DNA of 18,866 nucleotides from DATDUP01 sp035290345 (GTDB lineage: Bacteria > Patescibacteriota > Patescibacteriia > Magasanikbacterales > UBA922): NCBI GenBank assembly GCA_035290345.1, contig DATDUP010000013.1, positions 1 through 18,866 of the forward strand, given 5' to 3'. Both the position numbers and the translations under genes were made by a program. Of this stretch, positions 5,643-13,833 are shown piece after piece; the first letter of the stretch is position 1, and every line of letters begins with the position of its first letter. The notes under the pieces are model-generated. The model saw only the letters and a list, made by a program, of their open reading frames with translations. It ran no database searches and was not told the origin of the DNA.

Positions 5643-7532
5643 TTATTTTCTTAAGTAATTTTTAAGCCACAACTGGAAAGTCATTAACGACCAGATTGTG
5701 TTCAAACCATAACGGTGTTTAGTCTGATGATCACCCAGAATATCCTGAATAGCCCGAAAATCAAAATATTCATTGGTTTCGTGACAATAGCCAGGTGAAA
5801 GCACCTCGGCTGCGAATCCCTTCAACGGCCCTCGCAGCCATTTAGCCGCCGGTGAAAACCAACCCCATTTGGGCTGATTCAAAACTGCCTCTGGCAAATA
5901 GGATCGTAGAGCCTCCCGCATTATTACCTTGCCTTGATATCCGACTCCCCGTCTCCTCATCATCGGCCAGGATTTTTTACCAACTTTTTCTTCCACTGGA
6001 ATCTGGAAAGCTAAATCAATCAATTCGTTATCTAGAAAAGGCACCCGTTGTTCCAGACCAGCGGCCATAGACATCTTGTCAGAACGTACCAGTGATTCGT
6101 CCGGAAGCCAACTTTGCAAATCGGTAGCCATGAATTGCTGGGTAAAATTATCCGTGGCCACAGAGGGAAAAAATCTTTTTTCAAACCAGGAAACAGCCTG
6201 ACCAGGTCGGTTGATTTCTGGACGTAAAAAACGCGCCACCTGGTCTTCTTTCTGGGCGAAAAAAGCAAAATACCGCTCCACTCCGGGAGGAAGATTGATT
6301 TTTTCCAACCAAGAATCCATCCCCATGCTCGTGAATATTTTTCGACTCAAAAAATTATTCCGCAGCCCAGCCGGCATCTTATGCAAACGATCAGCCCATA
6401 AATTGTAATAATATCGCTCATAGCCTCCGAACAACTCATCACCGCCATCCCCACCCAAGACCACCTTCACCTGTTCGGTAGTATGTTGCGCTAGCAACAA
6501 ATTCACCGCTTGAATATGATTAGAGATCGGTTCGTCAAGATGATAACTAGCTTTTTCTAGATTGGACTGCACTTCAGCAGCAGTAATGACAAACTCATGA
6601 TGACAGGTGTGAAAATGCTCAGCGGTTTTCCTCGCTAAGAGAAAATCAAGATTATATTTCTCTGACTCTTCCGAACTCTCAAACCCGACAGAAAAAGTGT
6701 TCACTTTGTCAGACATCTCGCTGACTACACCCGTGATCGCTGTGGAATCAATGCCCCCGCTCAAAAACACTCCCAAGGGCCGATCTGAAACCAGATTCCT
6801 GTTAACCGCCTGTCTAAATACCTGACGAATTTTTTCCTGGTGTTCTTGTCGGCTACCTGTTTCCGTTCCCAGATTCAATCGCCAATATGGTGCGATTGAC
6901 ATCTTACCATTGGCACTCACCCGCAAATAATGAGCAGGCGGAAGTTTATAAATATTCTGCCAGGCCGTCAATGGCGACGGAATATATAGCAAACGAAAAT
7001 AGATATTTAACGCCTCCCAGTTTAAAGGTGTGTCTAAACCGTCATGAACCAAAATCGCTTTTACTTCCGAAGCGAAGATAAAATGACCTTGATGCTGATA
7101 ATAATAAAACGGCTTGATACCCACTCGGTCCCGGGCAGCGAACAATTCCTGAGTTTGCGTATCCAGAATGGCAAAAGAGAACATCCCGTTGAATCTCCGT
7201 AAGCAGTCCTCTCCCCATTCTTGATAACTATAAATAATTACTTCGGTATCTGTCTGTGACCGAAACTGATAACCGCGTTCTTTTAAATCCTGGCGAAGCT
7301 CCTGAAAATTATAGAGCTCGCCATTATACACAATAACAAAACGCTGATCAGCACTGAACATCGGTTGGTGACCAGCCGAACTCAAATCAATGATCGACAA
7401 ACGGTTGTGCCCCAAACTCCAATTAGGTGTGCAAAAAAAACCACTATCATCCGGTCCGCGGTGCTTCTGCCGTTCCATCATTTTTTGAATCTTCCCTGAG
7501 TCAGAAAAATTAAAACCGCTTATACCACACAT
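5643..7532 (-). CDS. asnB: Glutamine-hydrolysing asparagine synthetase-type amidotransferase
   Basis: The protein has 629 residues, the usual length for AsnB. Cys2, exposed after Met removal, is the class II glutaminase nucleophile. RGPDDSG (25-31), RLSIID (44-49), NGELYN (70-75) and the Asp in SQTDTE (92-97) form the glutamine site. The C-terminal synthetase domain has the ATP-pyrophosphatase P-loop SGGIDS at 258-263, DEPISN at 333-338 and GDGGDELFGGY at 361-371. The family adenylates a carboxylate and transfers ammonia from glutamine to give an amide. Its place between a sugar epimerase and a methyltransferase suggests it may amidate a uronic acid in the glycan, but ordinary aspartate-to-asparagine activity cannot be excluded. 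It sits 3 bases after the upstream epimerase stop, within one operon. Confidence 0.95.
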   Translation of the reverse strand: MCGISGFNFSDSGKIQKMMERQKHRGPDDSGFFCTPNWSLGHNRLSIIDLSSAGHQPMFSADQRFVIVYNGELYNFQELRQDLKERGYQFRSQTDTEVIIYSYQEWGEDCLRRFNGMFSFAILDTQTQELFAARDRVGIKPFYYYQHQGHFIFASEVKAILVHDGLDTPLNWEALNIYFRLLYIPSPLTAWQNIYKLPPAHYLRVSANGKMSIAPYWRLNLGTETGSRQEHQEKIRQVFRQAVNRNLVSDRPLGVFLSGGIDSTAITGVVSEMSDKVNTFSVGFESSEESEKYNLDFLLARKTAEHFHTCHHEFVITAAEVQSNLEKASYHLDEPISNHIQAVNLLLAQHTTEQVKVVLGGDGGDELFGGYERYYYNLWADRLHKMPAGLRNNFLSRKIFTSMGMDSWLEKINLPPGVERYFAFFAQKEDQVARFLRPEINRPGQAVSWFEKRFFPSVATDNFTQQFMATDLQSWLPDESLVRSDKMSMAAGLEQRVPFLDNELIDLAFQIPVEEKVGKKSWPMMRRRGVGYQGKVIMREALRSYLPEAVLNQPKWGWFSPAAKWLRGPLKGFAAEVLSPGYCHETNEYFDFRAIQDILGDHQTKHRYGLNTIWSLMTFQLWLKNYLRK

Positions 7533-7535
7533 ACT

Positions 7536-8591
7536 CTATTGGGATAAAAGAAAATCTATAATCCGTTGCGCGGCCCGACCATCCCACAAAGGAATCCTCT
7601 TTCCAGTCTTTGGTTTTTGTAAATATTGTCGATAAGCTCGAAGAATGGACTGTTTAGTGACTCCAGCCACCACACTTGTCCCCTGTCTCACCGTAATCGG
7701 CCGTTCCGTCTCAGTCCGCAAAGTCAAACATGGTACACCTAAATAGCTGGTCTCTTCTTGGACGCCGCCGGAATCAGTCAAAATTAAGGCAGCGTTCTTC
7801 TCCCAAGCCAATGATTCGCGGTAGCTAGCTGGTGGTCTGACCTCGCAGATGGATTTCAATCTTGCCAGCAGGCCAAACTTTTGAGCCATCTTCTTGGTAC
7901 GTGGATGCAATGGTAAATATATTTTGGCATCTTGGGCAATAACTGCCAGAGCTGCCAAAATTTCGCTAAATATCTTTTTATCGTCCACGTTTTCGCCCCG
8001 ATGCAGGGTGCAGTAATAATAACGGCCAGAAACCGGACTGTTCTTTGGTAAATGCTGAACTAGACTATCAATCATTAAATTACCTACACAGACCACGTTT
8101 TGCACCAGTCCTTCTTTTTTTAAATTAGCTCTCCCCTCTTCTGTTGTGACTAACAGATAGTCTGCTAAATGATCAGTGACCACGCGATTGAATTCCTCAG
8201 GCATCAATCGATTATGAGAACGCAATCCCGCTTCCACATGAACCAACTTTATTCCCATCTTATTTGCTACCAAGGCACCAGCCAAAGTGGAATTAACATC
8301 TCCTACCACTAACACTAAATCCGGCTTTTCTCGGATAAAAATCATTTCCAGACCTCGCATAATGTCAGCCATTTGTCTGATCACCGGTCGCCGGGCCGGA
8401 CGCAAAGTGTAATCAGCTTGAATTTTCAATTCGCGACAAATATCAGCAGCCAGACTTTTGGTAAAATGTTGACCAGTATTGACGACAAAAAAATCCAGGC
8501 GGCGACGCTTTAACTCGCGACAGAGCGGCGCAATCTTCATGAAATTGGGACGAGCGCCGGCAATAATAGCAATCTTTTTTTGTGTTTTCAT
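7536..8591 (-). CDS. wecB: UDP-N-acetylglucosamine 2-epimerase (non-hydrolysing)
   Basis: This 351-residue cytosolic enzyme converts UDP-GlcNAc to UDP-ManNAc, a precursor for ManNAc or ManNAcA residues. GARPNFMKIAP at 12-22 binds the nucleotide sugar. GDVNST at 97-102 and HVEAGLRS at 118-125 carry the acidic active-site residues. LHRGEN at 196-201, TDSGGVQEE at 272-280 and TERP at 295-298 complete the UDP-binding pocket. The region after TGQH (39-42) differs from the common family sequence, but the catalytic motifs are intact. The UDP-ManNAc dehydrogenase (WecC) that often accompanies it is not in this window. It lies 3 bases after the upstream GT4 stop, preceded by an AAAGG stretch. Confidence 0.95.
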   Translation of the reverse strand: MKTQKKIAIIAGARPNFMKIAPLCRELKRRRLDFFVVNTGQHFTKSLAADICRELKIQADYTLRPARRPVIRQMADIMRGLEMIFIREKPDLVLVVGDVNSTLAGALVANKMGIKLVHVEAGLRSHNRLMPEEFNRVVTDHLADYLLVTTEEGRANLKKEGLVQNVVCVGNLMIDSLVQHLPKNSPVSGRYYYCTLHRGENVDDKKIFSEILAALAVIAQDAKIYLPLHPRTKKMAQKFGLLARLKSICEVRPPASYRESLAWEKNAALILTDSGGVQEETSYLGVPCLTLRTETERPITVRQGTSVVAGVTKQSILRAYRQYLQKPKTGKRIPLWDGRAAQRIIDFLLSQ

Positions 8592-8594
8592 AAG

Positions 8595-9623
8595 TTATTC
8601 GCCTTTGGTTATATACCCCAACATTTTAGTAATCAAGGCCGGCAGACTATGTTTCTCTTTGACAATGGCCTGTAAATATTGGCGATCATAAGCACGCCAC
8701 TTCCCTTCCCGGATAAAATCCGCTAAATCTTCTGCCGTCTCTCCGGCTGGCCAAACTGGTAAGCCGATCGCTTGAGAATTACCCGGGGTCGTGACTGGAT
8801 ATAATCCAAAAAGCATGGCTTCCAACATAGTTTTATCAATGGTCTCCATGGCCATATTTAACAACAGACGATGACGTGGATATACTTGACCCAATTCAGC
8901 CATAGGGACTGGTCCAGTAAAATGCACCTGCCCAGCCAAATCTTCTTTGGTTATTAAATCCTTGATCTCTGCTACATAATCTTTTTCCACTTCCCGTCCA
9001 TAGACTATCAAATTATAAAGCGAACCAAGCTTTTTTAAAGCCAACAAAGGTATTTCCAGTCTTTTTGAACGACACAGACGATGCACAGTCAGTAACTTGA
9101 ATTCCTGGGGTTCTTCTGCTGTTTCTTCCGTCTTTTTCAGCCAGAAATCCACATCAATTCCATGACCAGTCACCACCTTTTTGGGGGTGTGATTGTATTG
9201 AGGCAAACTCTGGACTGTGGCCGCAAACATCCGACGGCACAAAATCCCAGACAGCCAAAGATGAAAATGCCTAGTGTAGTGAGTATACCAGAGATAAATT
9301 GGTCGACGGGTCAACCACCACCACCAGCCGCCCAAAGTCACATACTCGGGATTCATATGCACGAACACCCGATTATAATCCAAAGTAAAAATGTATTTAT
9401 AGAAATTGATTATTCGTCGCCACTTCCCAGCGCCCTTTTCCTTACCCAGAGAATAAACCGGGAAAGAATCGTCAAATTTCCCTTTTTCCAAACAAATGAC
9501 CTGAACCTCGGCGCCTTGTCTGATAAATTCCTTAATCCACAAAATGACAAAGGCTAAATCATCATCGTCTTGATGAATTTTTTGCGTGAGAAATAAAATC
9601 TTTGTTGAATTGTCATCCGGCAT
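8595..9623 (-). CDS. Glycosyltransferase family 4 with tryptophan-rich segment
   Basis: This is a 342-residue GT-B enzyme. The first strand is KILFLTQK at 8-15, GHGID at 153-157 marks the hinge, RLCRSKRLE at 182-190 has the Arg/Lys pair contacting the donor phosphates, and the EX7E pair is E260 and E268. The sequence is rich in Trp and Tyr around 98-128, including four consecutive Trp at 100-103. That suggests an interfacial surface binding membrane or a lipid-linked acceptor. The start overlaps the upstream GT4 stop by 11 bp, which indicates translational coupling. The upstream sequence has no clear Shine-Dalgarno motif. Donor and linkage are unknown. Confidence 0.92.
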   Translation of the reverse strand: MPDDNSTKILFLTQKIHQDDDDLAFVILWIKEFIRQGAEVQVICLEKGKFDDSFPVYSLGKEKGAGKWRRIINFYKYIFTLDYNRVFVHMNPEYVTLGGWWWWLTRRPIYLWYTHYTRHFHLWLSGILCRRMFAATVQSLPQYNHTPKKVVTGHGIDVDFWLKKTEETAEEPQEFKLLTVHRLCRSKRLEIPLLALKKLGSLYNLIVYGREVEKDYVAEIKDLITKEDLAGQVHFTGPVPMAELGQVYPRHRLLLNMAMETIDKTMLEAMLFGLYPVTTPGNSQAIGLPVWPAGETAEDLADFIREGKWRAYDRQYLQAIVKEKHSLPALITKMLGYITKGE

Positions 9624-10575
9624 ATTGTTTGATTAATTCCACCCACTTTTGCTTTTGCCAGGGCAGAATATGCACATCTGGACTTGGTAAAACTTCATAG
9701 CCGGACACTCCGACATCAGCCATGATCACTGGACAGCCAATCGCGCGAGCTTCCATTACCACTCGTCCATATCCTTCACTCAAACTTGGAAAAAGCAGGG
9801 CCGTCGCTTTCTGGAGATAATCCTGCGGATTTTGTACCCAGCCGAGCAATTGTACATTATTTTCTAGCCTCTTCTGGACAATCAACTTTTCTAATTTATT
9901 TTTTTCCGGACCAGAACCAACAAGCCACAACCGACAACCTGGATCAACGGTAACTACATCCGCAAAGACCTCAATCAACCAACAAAGATTCTTGACCGGA
10001 TCCAAACGCCCCAAAAATACGAAAGTCTTTTTTTCTCTTACTAACGCATTGGTTTCTTGGCTGACCGGGATCGATACCGGTCTGGTCACCAATCGTCCCT
10101 CCTGCACTCCTCGTTTTTTTACTGATTCGGCCACTCTTTGGCCCACCACCCGCACGCGATCGGCCCGCAGCAGGAGAAAGCTAAGTAAAAGATAACGCCA
10201 TCGGTGGTGATCGCGATAGTAAGAGGAAGAAAAATAATCACCATGTAATTGTATTTCCCAAACCTGACCAGACTGGCGAACTAACCAGCTCAACAAACTC
10301 AGAAAAAAAGGATCCTGGCTAGTAATTTCCGTAATCTGATTTTCCGCAGATAATCTTCTTGCGATCCGAAATAGGTTCTGCCACTGACGGAATTTATTCC
10401 TGCCTCCAGACGATATCAACCAGACGCCGGGCTCAATTTCTTCTTTGATCACTCGCTTATCCGGTATCAAAATCCAGAGCTTGTCTTTGCCCACCTTCCA
10501 CTCTTGCACTCTGGCGCGCGCTTCTGTGCCGACAATAAATAAATTTTTATCCAAGCTAAACATTATCACCTGCAT
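9613..10575 (-). CDS. Glycosyltransferase family 4
   Basis: This is a 320-residue GT-B enzyme. QVIMFSLDKNLF at 2-13 is the N-terminal strand and loop of a GT4 subgroup frequent in surface-glycan clusters. That supports the ATG at 10575 over an internal ATG at 10563, although the latter sits 2 bases after the upstream stop. FLGRLDPVKN at 187-196 begins the donor domain. WLVGSGPE is at 217-224, and the EX7E pair is E267 and E275 in SEGYGRVVMEA. The gene overlaps the upstream GT4 by 10 bp and the downstream GT4 by 11 bp. The protein is shorter than the flanking GT4 enzymes, mainly in the N-terminal domain. The sugar transferred is unknown. Confidence 0.92.
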   Translation of the reverse strand: MQVIMFSLDKNLFIVGTEARARVQEWKVGKDKLWILIPDKRVIKEEIEPGVWLISSGGRNKFRQWQNLFRIARRLSAENQITEITSQDPFFLSLLSWLVRQSGQVWEIQLHGDYFSSSYYRDHHRWRYLLLSFLLLRADRVRVVGQRVAESVKKRGVQEGRLVTRPVSIPVSQETNALVREKKTFVFLGRLDPVKNLCWLIEVFADVVTVDPGCRLWLVGSGPEKNKLEKLIVQKRLENNVQLLGWVQNPQDYLQKATALLFPSLSEGYGRVVMEARAIGCPVIMADVGVSGYEVLPSPDVHILPWQKQKWVELIKQYAG

Positions 10576-11693
10576 ATATTTTGTAAAGCGGCCTGAGTCC
10601 GAGACAACATCGTGTCCAAGCTGAACCGGCGCAAATGACCTTTACAATCCCCACTTTTTTCTACTTCTTCCACTAGCGTCATCTGGATTAACTTCTTAAT
10701 GGCCGAACGGTCGTCATAAGGGAAAAGGCGACCGAAATCTCCCACGGCCTCCGCGTTCCCTCCTACGGCGCTGGCCAAAACCGGCACTTGCAAGGCCAGA
10801 GCTTCTAAGATCACATGCGACAGACCTTCATATCCACTGTTAAGCACAAAAACATCAGCGGAGGCCAAATATGATAAGGTTTGGGCGTGGGATAGAGCGC
10901 CGGTCAATTGAATATAATTCCCTAGGTTCTTTTCCTGTACCAATGTTTTTACTGCTTCCCATTCTGGCCCTGATCCGATGGCAATCAATTTTAAGCCCGA
11001 AATATCTTTGGCTAAAACACCCACCACTTCCACTAACGTGTTTATGCCTTTCCAGGGAGTAAACCGACCAATAGTCACCACCCATTTTTCATTCTCCGGT
11101 TTGCTCGCGGCCGGTACTTGATCAGTAATCCGCGCCGCGTTATATATCACCTGAATATTTTCCGATTTCACACCCCAACCCTGAACAATTTTTTTCAAAT
11201 ACCCACTAGGAACTATCACTAAATCCGCCCGTTGGGAGACTTGGCGCTGAATCCAACGCAGAAAACGAACATAAGGGGAAAGACCATTCTTCACATTTTG
11301 AAATTCATCCAAACTCTGAGTCACTTTAAACCTTCCCTGTCCTTGCTCCCAGGCATAATCTCCAACAATTTTTACCACTAATTTTCGGCCACGCAAACGA
11401 GCGACTAACCAAGCCGGACCGCCGGCATTCACCGGCCCCATGGCATACAGACAATCAACCTCTTTCGCCTGTTGCCAAAGTTGAATCAAATACCAAAAAT
11501 ACCTTTGCCAACGTTTTCGACCTCTGGTTGCTTTTACTGGGCAAGGTACTGTTGTGGTATCTGCTTCTGGATTAAGGCAAACTATTTTTAAATCTACTCC
11601 CCGAGCCATTAAACCGTGCGCTAAGTCTACCACATAGGTGGCCGGACCGCCGATATCAGGGGGAAAAATGTCCGCCGCAATCAACACCTTCAT
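10566..11693 (-). CDS. Glycosyltransferase family 4
   Basis: This is a 375-residue GT-B enzyme. MKVLIAADIFPPDIGGPAT at 1-19 is a textbook GT4 start with the glycine-rich acceptor loop. VGDYAWEQGQGRF at 110-122 is an interdomain segment that I recall from a GT4 group in uncultured bacteria. GRFTPWKG at 209-216 opens the donor domain, AIGSGPE is at 238-244, and E289 and E297 form the EX7E pair, followed by a glycine-rich GGNAEAVG turn. There is no membrane segment. Its ATG overlaps the upstream GT4 stop by 4 bp (ATGA), so it is the second of four consecutive GT4 genes in the operon. Specificity is unknown. Confidence 0.94.
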   Translation of the reverse strand: MKVLIAADIFPPDIGGPATYVVDLAHGLMARGVDLKIVCLNPEADTTTVPCPVKATRGRKRWQRYFWYLIQLWQQAKEVDCLYAMGPVNAGGPAWLVARLRGRKLVVKIVGDYAWEQGQGRFKVTQSLDEFQNVKNGLSPYVRFLRWIQRQVSQRADLVIVPSGYLKKIVQGWGVKSENIQVIYNAARITDQVPAASKPENEKWVVTIGRFTPWKGINTLVEVVGVLAKDISGLKLIAIGSGPEWEAVKTLVQEKNLGNYIQLTGALSHAQTLSYLASADVFVLNSGYEGLSHVILEALALQVPVLASAVGGNAEAVGDFGRLFPYDDRSAIKKLIQMTLVEEVEKSGDCKGHLRRFSLDTMLSRTQAALQNICR

Positions 11694-12817
11694 AGGCTCA
11701 CTAACTGTTGAAAAATATTATTCATTTTTTCTGCCACTAAATCCCAATTATATTCCTTTCGCGCCAATTCCTGTCCTTGAGAAGCCACCTGCCGACTGAC
11801 CGCTTCCTCAATCAGTATCATCTCAATCTTGTTCGCAATATCTGAGGGATTTCTTTTTTGACAGAACCAACCCGTTTTTCCAGGATGGAGAAAATCCGGA
11901 ATGCCCCCCACAGGTGTGGCTAAGACGGGTAAACCAATCACCATGGCCTCCAGAAAAGCGTTCCCTAATCCTTCGGACAAGCTCGGACGGCTAAAAATAT
12001 CGGCTGCGGCCAAATGCCGAGGTAAATCAACGTGAGATATTTCGCCCAGAAAGTGTACGCGTTCTTCTACGCGTAACTTACGTGCTAATTCTTTTAATTC
12101 CTTTTCCAATTCCCCTTTTCCCGCTACTACCAAATGTACAGAACCCCGGGTTAGAGGGATGGCCCGAATCAAATCCCCTACCCCGTTTTTTCTGACTAAA
12201 CGAGAAGCGGTAATCACCACCTTATCAGTACTGGTCAAACCCCATTGATTGCGAATTTTTTCTTTTTCTTCTGAAGACAAAGAAACAGAAAAACGAGAAA
12301 GGTCAACGCCATTTGGTACTACCGTAATCGGGCTAATAACTCCCATTCGCTTGGCCCAGGCAGCAAGATAATTGCTGATGGAGTGAATATGATTAGCACT
12401 GGTGAAAATCTGCTTGAAAAAAGGCCAAAACCACCAAACCCGAGCATAAATATGAGGCAAAGAATCCCCTTCTTGCAGAGTTAAAAGAAAAGGTACTTTA
12501 GGATTCTGTTTTTTATAGACTCGAGCAGCCAATCCACCAAAACTGGCCATAATTGCCCAGACTAGATCAAATTCACCCAAGGATCTAGCCAAGCGTGGTC
12601 CGACGAAAACCAACCGCCACTTATCCCAATAGTTTCCTCGTCCTACTCTTTTTACCAAAATGTTGCCAATCTTTTCTTCTGCTGGAAGTCGGGAATCCAT
12701 TTTAGCCGTCACTAAGACAAACTCCAGTTGAGGCAAACGATCCGTCACTTCTTTGACAGCCAACTCGGCGCCGCCAACAAAAGGGAGATAAGCAGTAGAG
12801 AAGATTAACAAGCGCAT
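11690..12817 (-). CDS. Glycosyltransferase family 4
   Basis: This is a 375-residue GT-B enzyme of the GT4 (PimA/WcaL-like) type. MRLLIFSTAYLPFVGGAELA at 1-20 contains the GGAE acceptor loop. PNGVDLSRF at 168-176 is the hinge motif, SRLVRKNGV at 205-213 holds the phosphate-binding Arg and Lys, VAGKGELE is at 231-238, and E282 and E290 are the EX7E pair in SEGLGNAFLEA. A Trp/Phe-rich stretch at 127-137 could contact a lipid-linked acceptor. The gene begins inside the last codons of the UDP-xylose synthase gene (13-bp overlap), so the two are probably translated together. A role in adding xylose is possible but is only an inference from adjacency. Confidence 0.94.
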   Translation of the reverse strand: MRLLIFSTAYLPFVGGAELAVKEVTDRLPQLEFVLVTAKMDSRLPAEEKIGNILVKRVGRGNYWDKWRLVFVGPRLARSLGEFDLVWAIMASFGGLAARVYKKQNPKVPFLLTLQEGDSLPHIYARVWWFWPFFKQIFTSANHIHSISNYLAAWAKRMGVISPITVVPNGVDLSRFSVSLSSEEKEKIRNQWGLTSTDKVVITASRLVRKNGVGDLIRAIPLTRGSVHLVVAGKGELEKELKELARKLRVEERVHFLGEISHVDLPRHLAAADIFSRPSLSEGLGNAFLEAMVIGLPVLATPVGGIPDFLHPGKTGWFCQKRNPSDIANKIEMILIEEAVSRQVASQGQELARKEYNWDLVAEKMNNIFQQLVSL

Positions 12818-13749
12818 AAGCGTTTACGGAAATCAACAATTGTCTTATTTAAACCAACGGTCAAGGCCACTCGAGGTTCCCAATGTAAAAGTTTTTTAGC
12901 CTGAGAAATATCCGGTCGGCGTCGTTGCGGATCATCTTCGGGTAATGAACGGTAGACGATCTTACTTTTTGAACCGGTCAATTTGATGACAGCTTCGGCC
13001 AATTCTTTTATCTGATACTCACTCGGATTTCCCAAGTTCACTGGTCCGGCAACTTTTTTATTGGTTTTCATCATTGCTACCAAACCATTGACTAAATCAT
13101 CAACGTAACAAAAACTACGGGACTGATTCCCTTTACCAAAAATCGTTAAACCCTGGCCATGAAGAGCTTGGATAATAAAATTAGAGACCACCCGGCCATC
13201 GGCAAAAGCCATGCGCGGGCCATAGGTATTGAAGATCCGAACCACTTTAGTATCTAAACCATACCGACGGCGATAATCAAAACACAGGGTTTCCGCACAT
13301 CGTTTACCTTCATCGTAGCAAGCGCGGGGGCCAATCGGATTTACATGGCCGCGATATGATTCCACTTGAGGATGGACCTCCGGATCTCCATAAACTTCAG
13401 AGGTGGAGGCTTGTAAAACCCGCGCTCCATGCTTTAAGGCAAATTCCAGTACATTTATCATGCCCAAAGTGTTGGTCTTGATGGTACTGATCGGATCTTT
13501 CTGATATTGTATGGGTGAAGCTGGACAAGCCAGGTTATAGATTTGATCAATTTTTTGAGCCAAATGTAAGGGGCGGTTAATATCCCTTTGATAAAACTTA
13601 AAGCGTTTATTAGATAGTAAATGCTCTATATTCTCTCGCGCTCCAGTCACCAGGTTATCCAAACCAACCACGCTGTGCCCGGAATTAAGCAATTTTTCAC
13701 AAAGATGGGATCCGATGAACCCGGCGCCGCCGGTGACGAGGATATGCAT
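12805..13749 (-). CDS. uxs: UDP-glucuronate decarboxylase (UDP-xylose synthase)
   Basis: This is a 314-residue extended short-chain dehydrogenase/reductase. It oxidises UDP-glucuronate at C4, decarboxylates it and reduces the intermediate to UDP-xylose using bound NAD. GGAGFIG at 7-13 binds NAD. The TSE triad at 116-118, with Y145 and K149 in GPRACYDEGKR, is the signature separating UDP-xylose synthases from dTDP-glucose 4,6-dehydratases. NLACPASPI at 72-80 and DDPQRRRPDI at 272-281 are further family marks. I chose the ATG at 13749 because it starts the first Rossmann strand; the ATG 36 bp upstream would add a hydrophobic non-family extension. It heads the eight-gene operon. UDP-glucose dehydrogenase, needed to make its substrate, is not in the window. 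Confidence 0.93.
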   Translation of the reverse strand: MHILVTGGAGFIGSHLCEKLLNSGHSVVGLDNLVTGARENIEHLLSNKRFKFYQRDINRPLHLAQKIDQIYNLACPASPIQYQKDPISTIKTNTLGMINVLEFALKHGARVLQASTSEVYGDPEVHPQVESYRGHVNPIGPRACYDEGKRCAETLCFDYRRRYGLDTKVVRIFNTYGPRMAFADGRVVSNFIIQALHGQGLTIFGKGNQSRSFCYVDDLVNGLVAMMKTNKKVAGPVNLGNPSEYQIKELAEAVIKLTGSKSKIVYRSLPEDDPQRRRPDISQAKKLLHWEPRVALTVGLNKTIVDFRKRLCAC

Positions 13750-13778
13750 AGAAAATATTACAAAAAATAGCCTAATTC

Positions 13779-13807
13779 TTGCCAAAAAAAGGCAGGTGTA
13801 TTATTCT
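13779..13807 (+). promoter_or_regulatory. Predicted promoter of the plus-strand GT4 gene
   Basis: TTGCCA (13779-13784) and TATTCT (13802-13807) are 17 bp apart, with a predicted start near 13814, about 20 nt before the ATG at 13834. The -35 box is part of an imperfect dyad, CTTGCC-A7-GGCAGG (13778-13796), that could bind a regulator. No Shine-Dalgarno sequence precedes the ATG. Confidence 0.4.
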
Positions 13808-13828
13808 ACATCTACCTCCAAAAGTCAA
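13800..13828 (-). promoter_or_regulatory. Predicted promoter of the uxs operon
   Basis: On the minus strand TTGACT (13828-13823) and AATAAT (13805-13800) are 17 bp apart, giving a leader of about 45 nt before the uxs ATG. An alternative is TTGGCA (13785-13780) with TAATAT (13760-13755), spacer 19, which would give an almost leaderless transcript. Either version overlaps the divergent GT4 promoter within the 84-bp intergenic region. Confidence 0.35.
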
Positions 13829-13833
13829 TAACT

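Noticed and set aside
9162..9557. 131-residue plus-strand open frame
   Set aside because: Antisense to a well-supported GT4 gene and lacking any domain; the His/Pro content mirrors the Trp-rich codons on the other strand.
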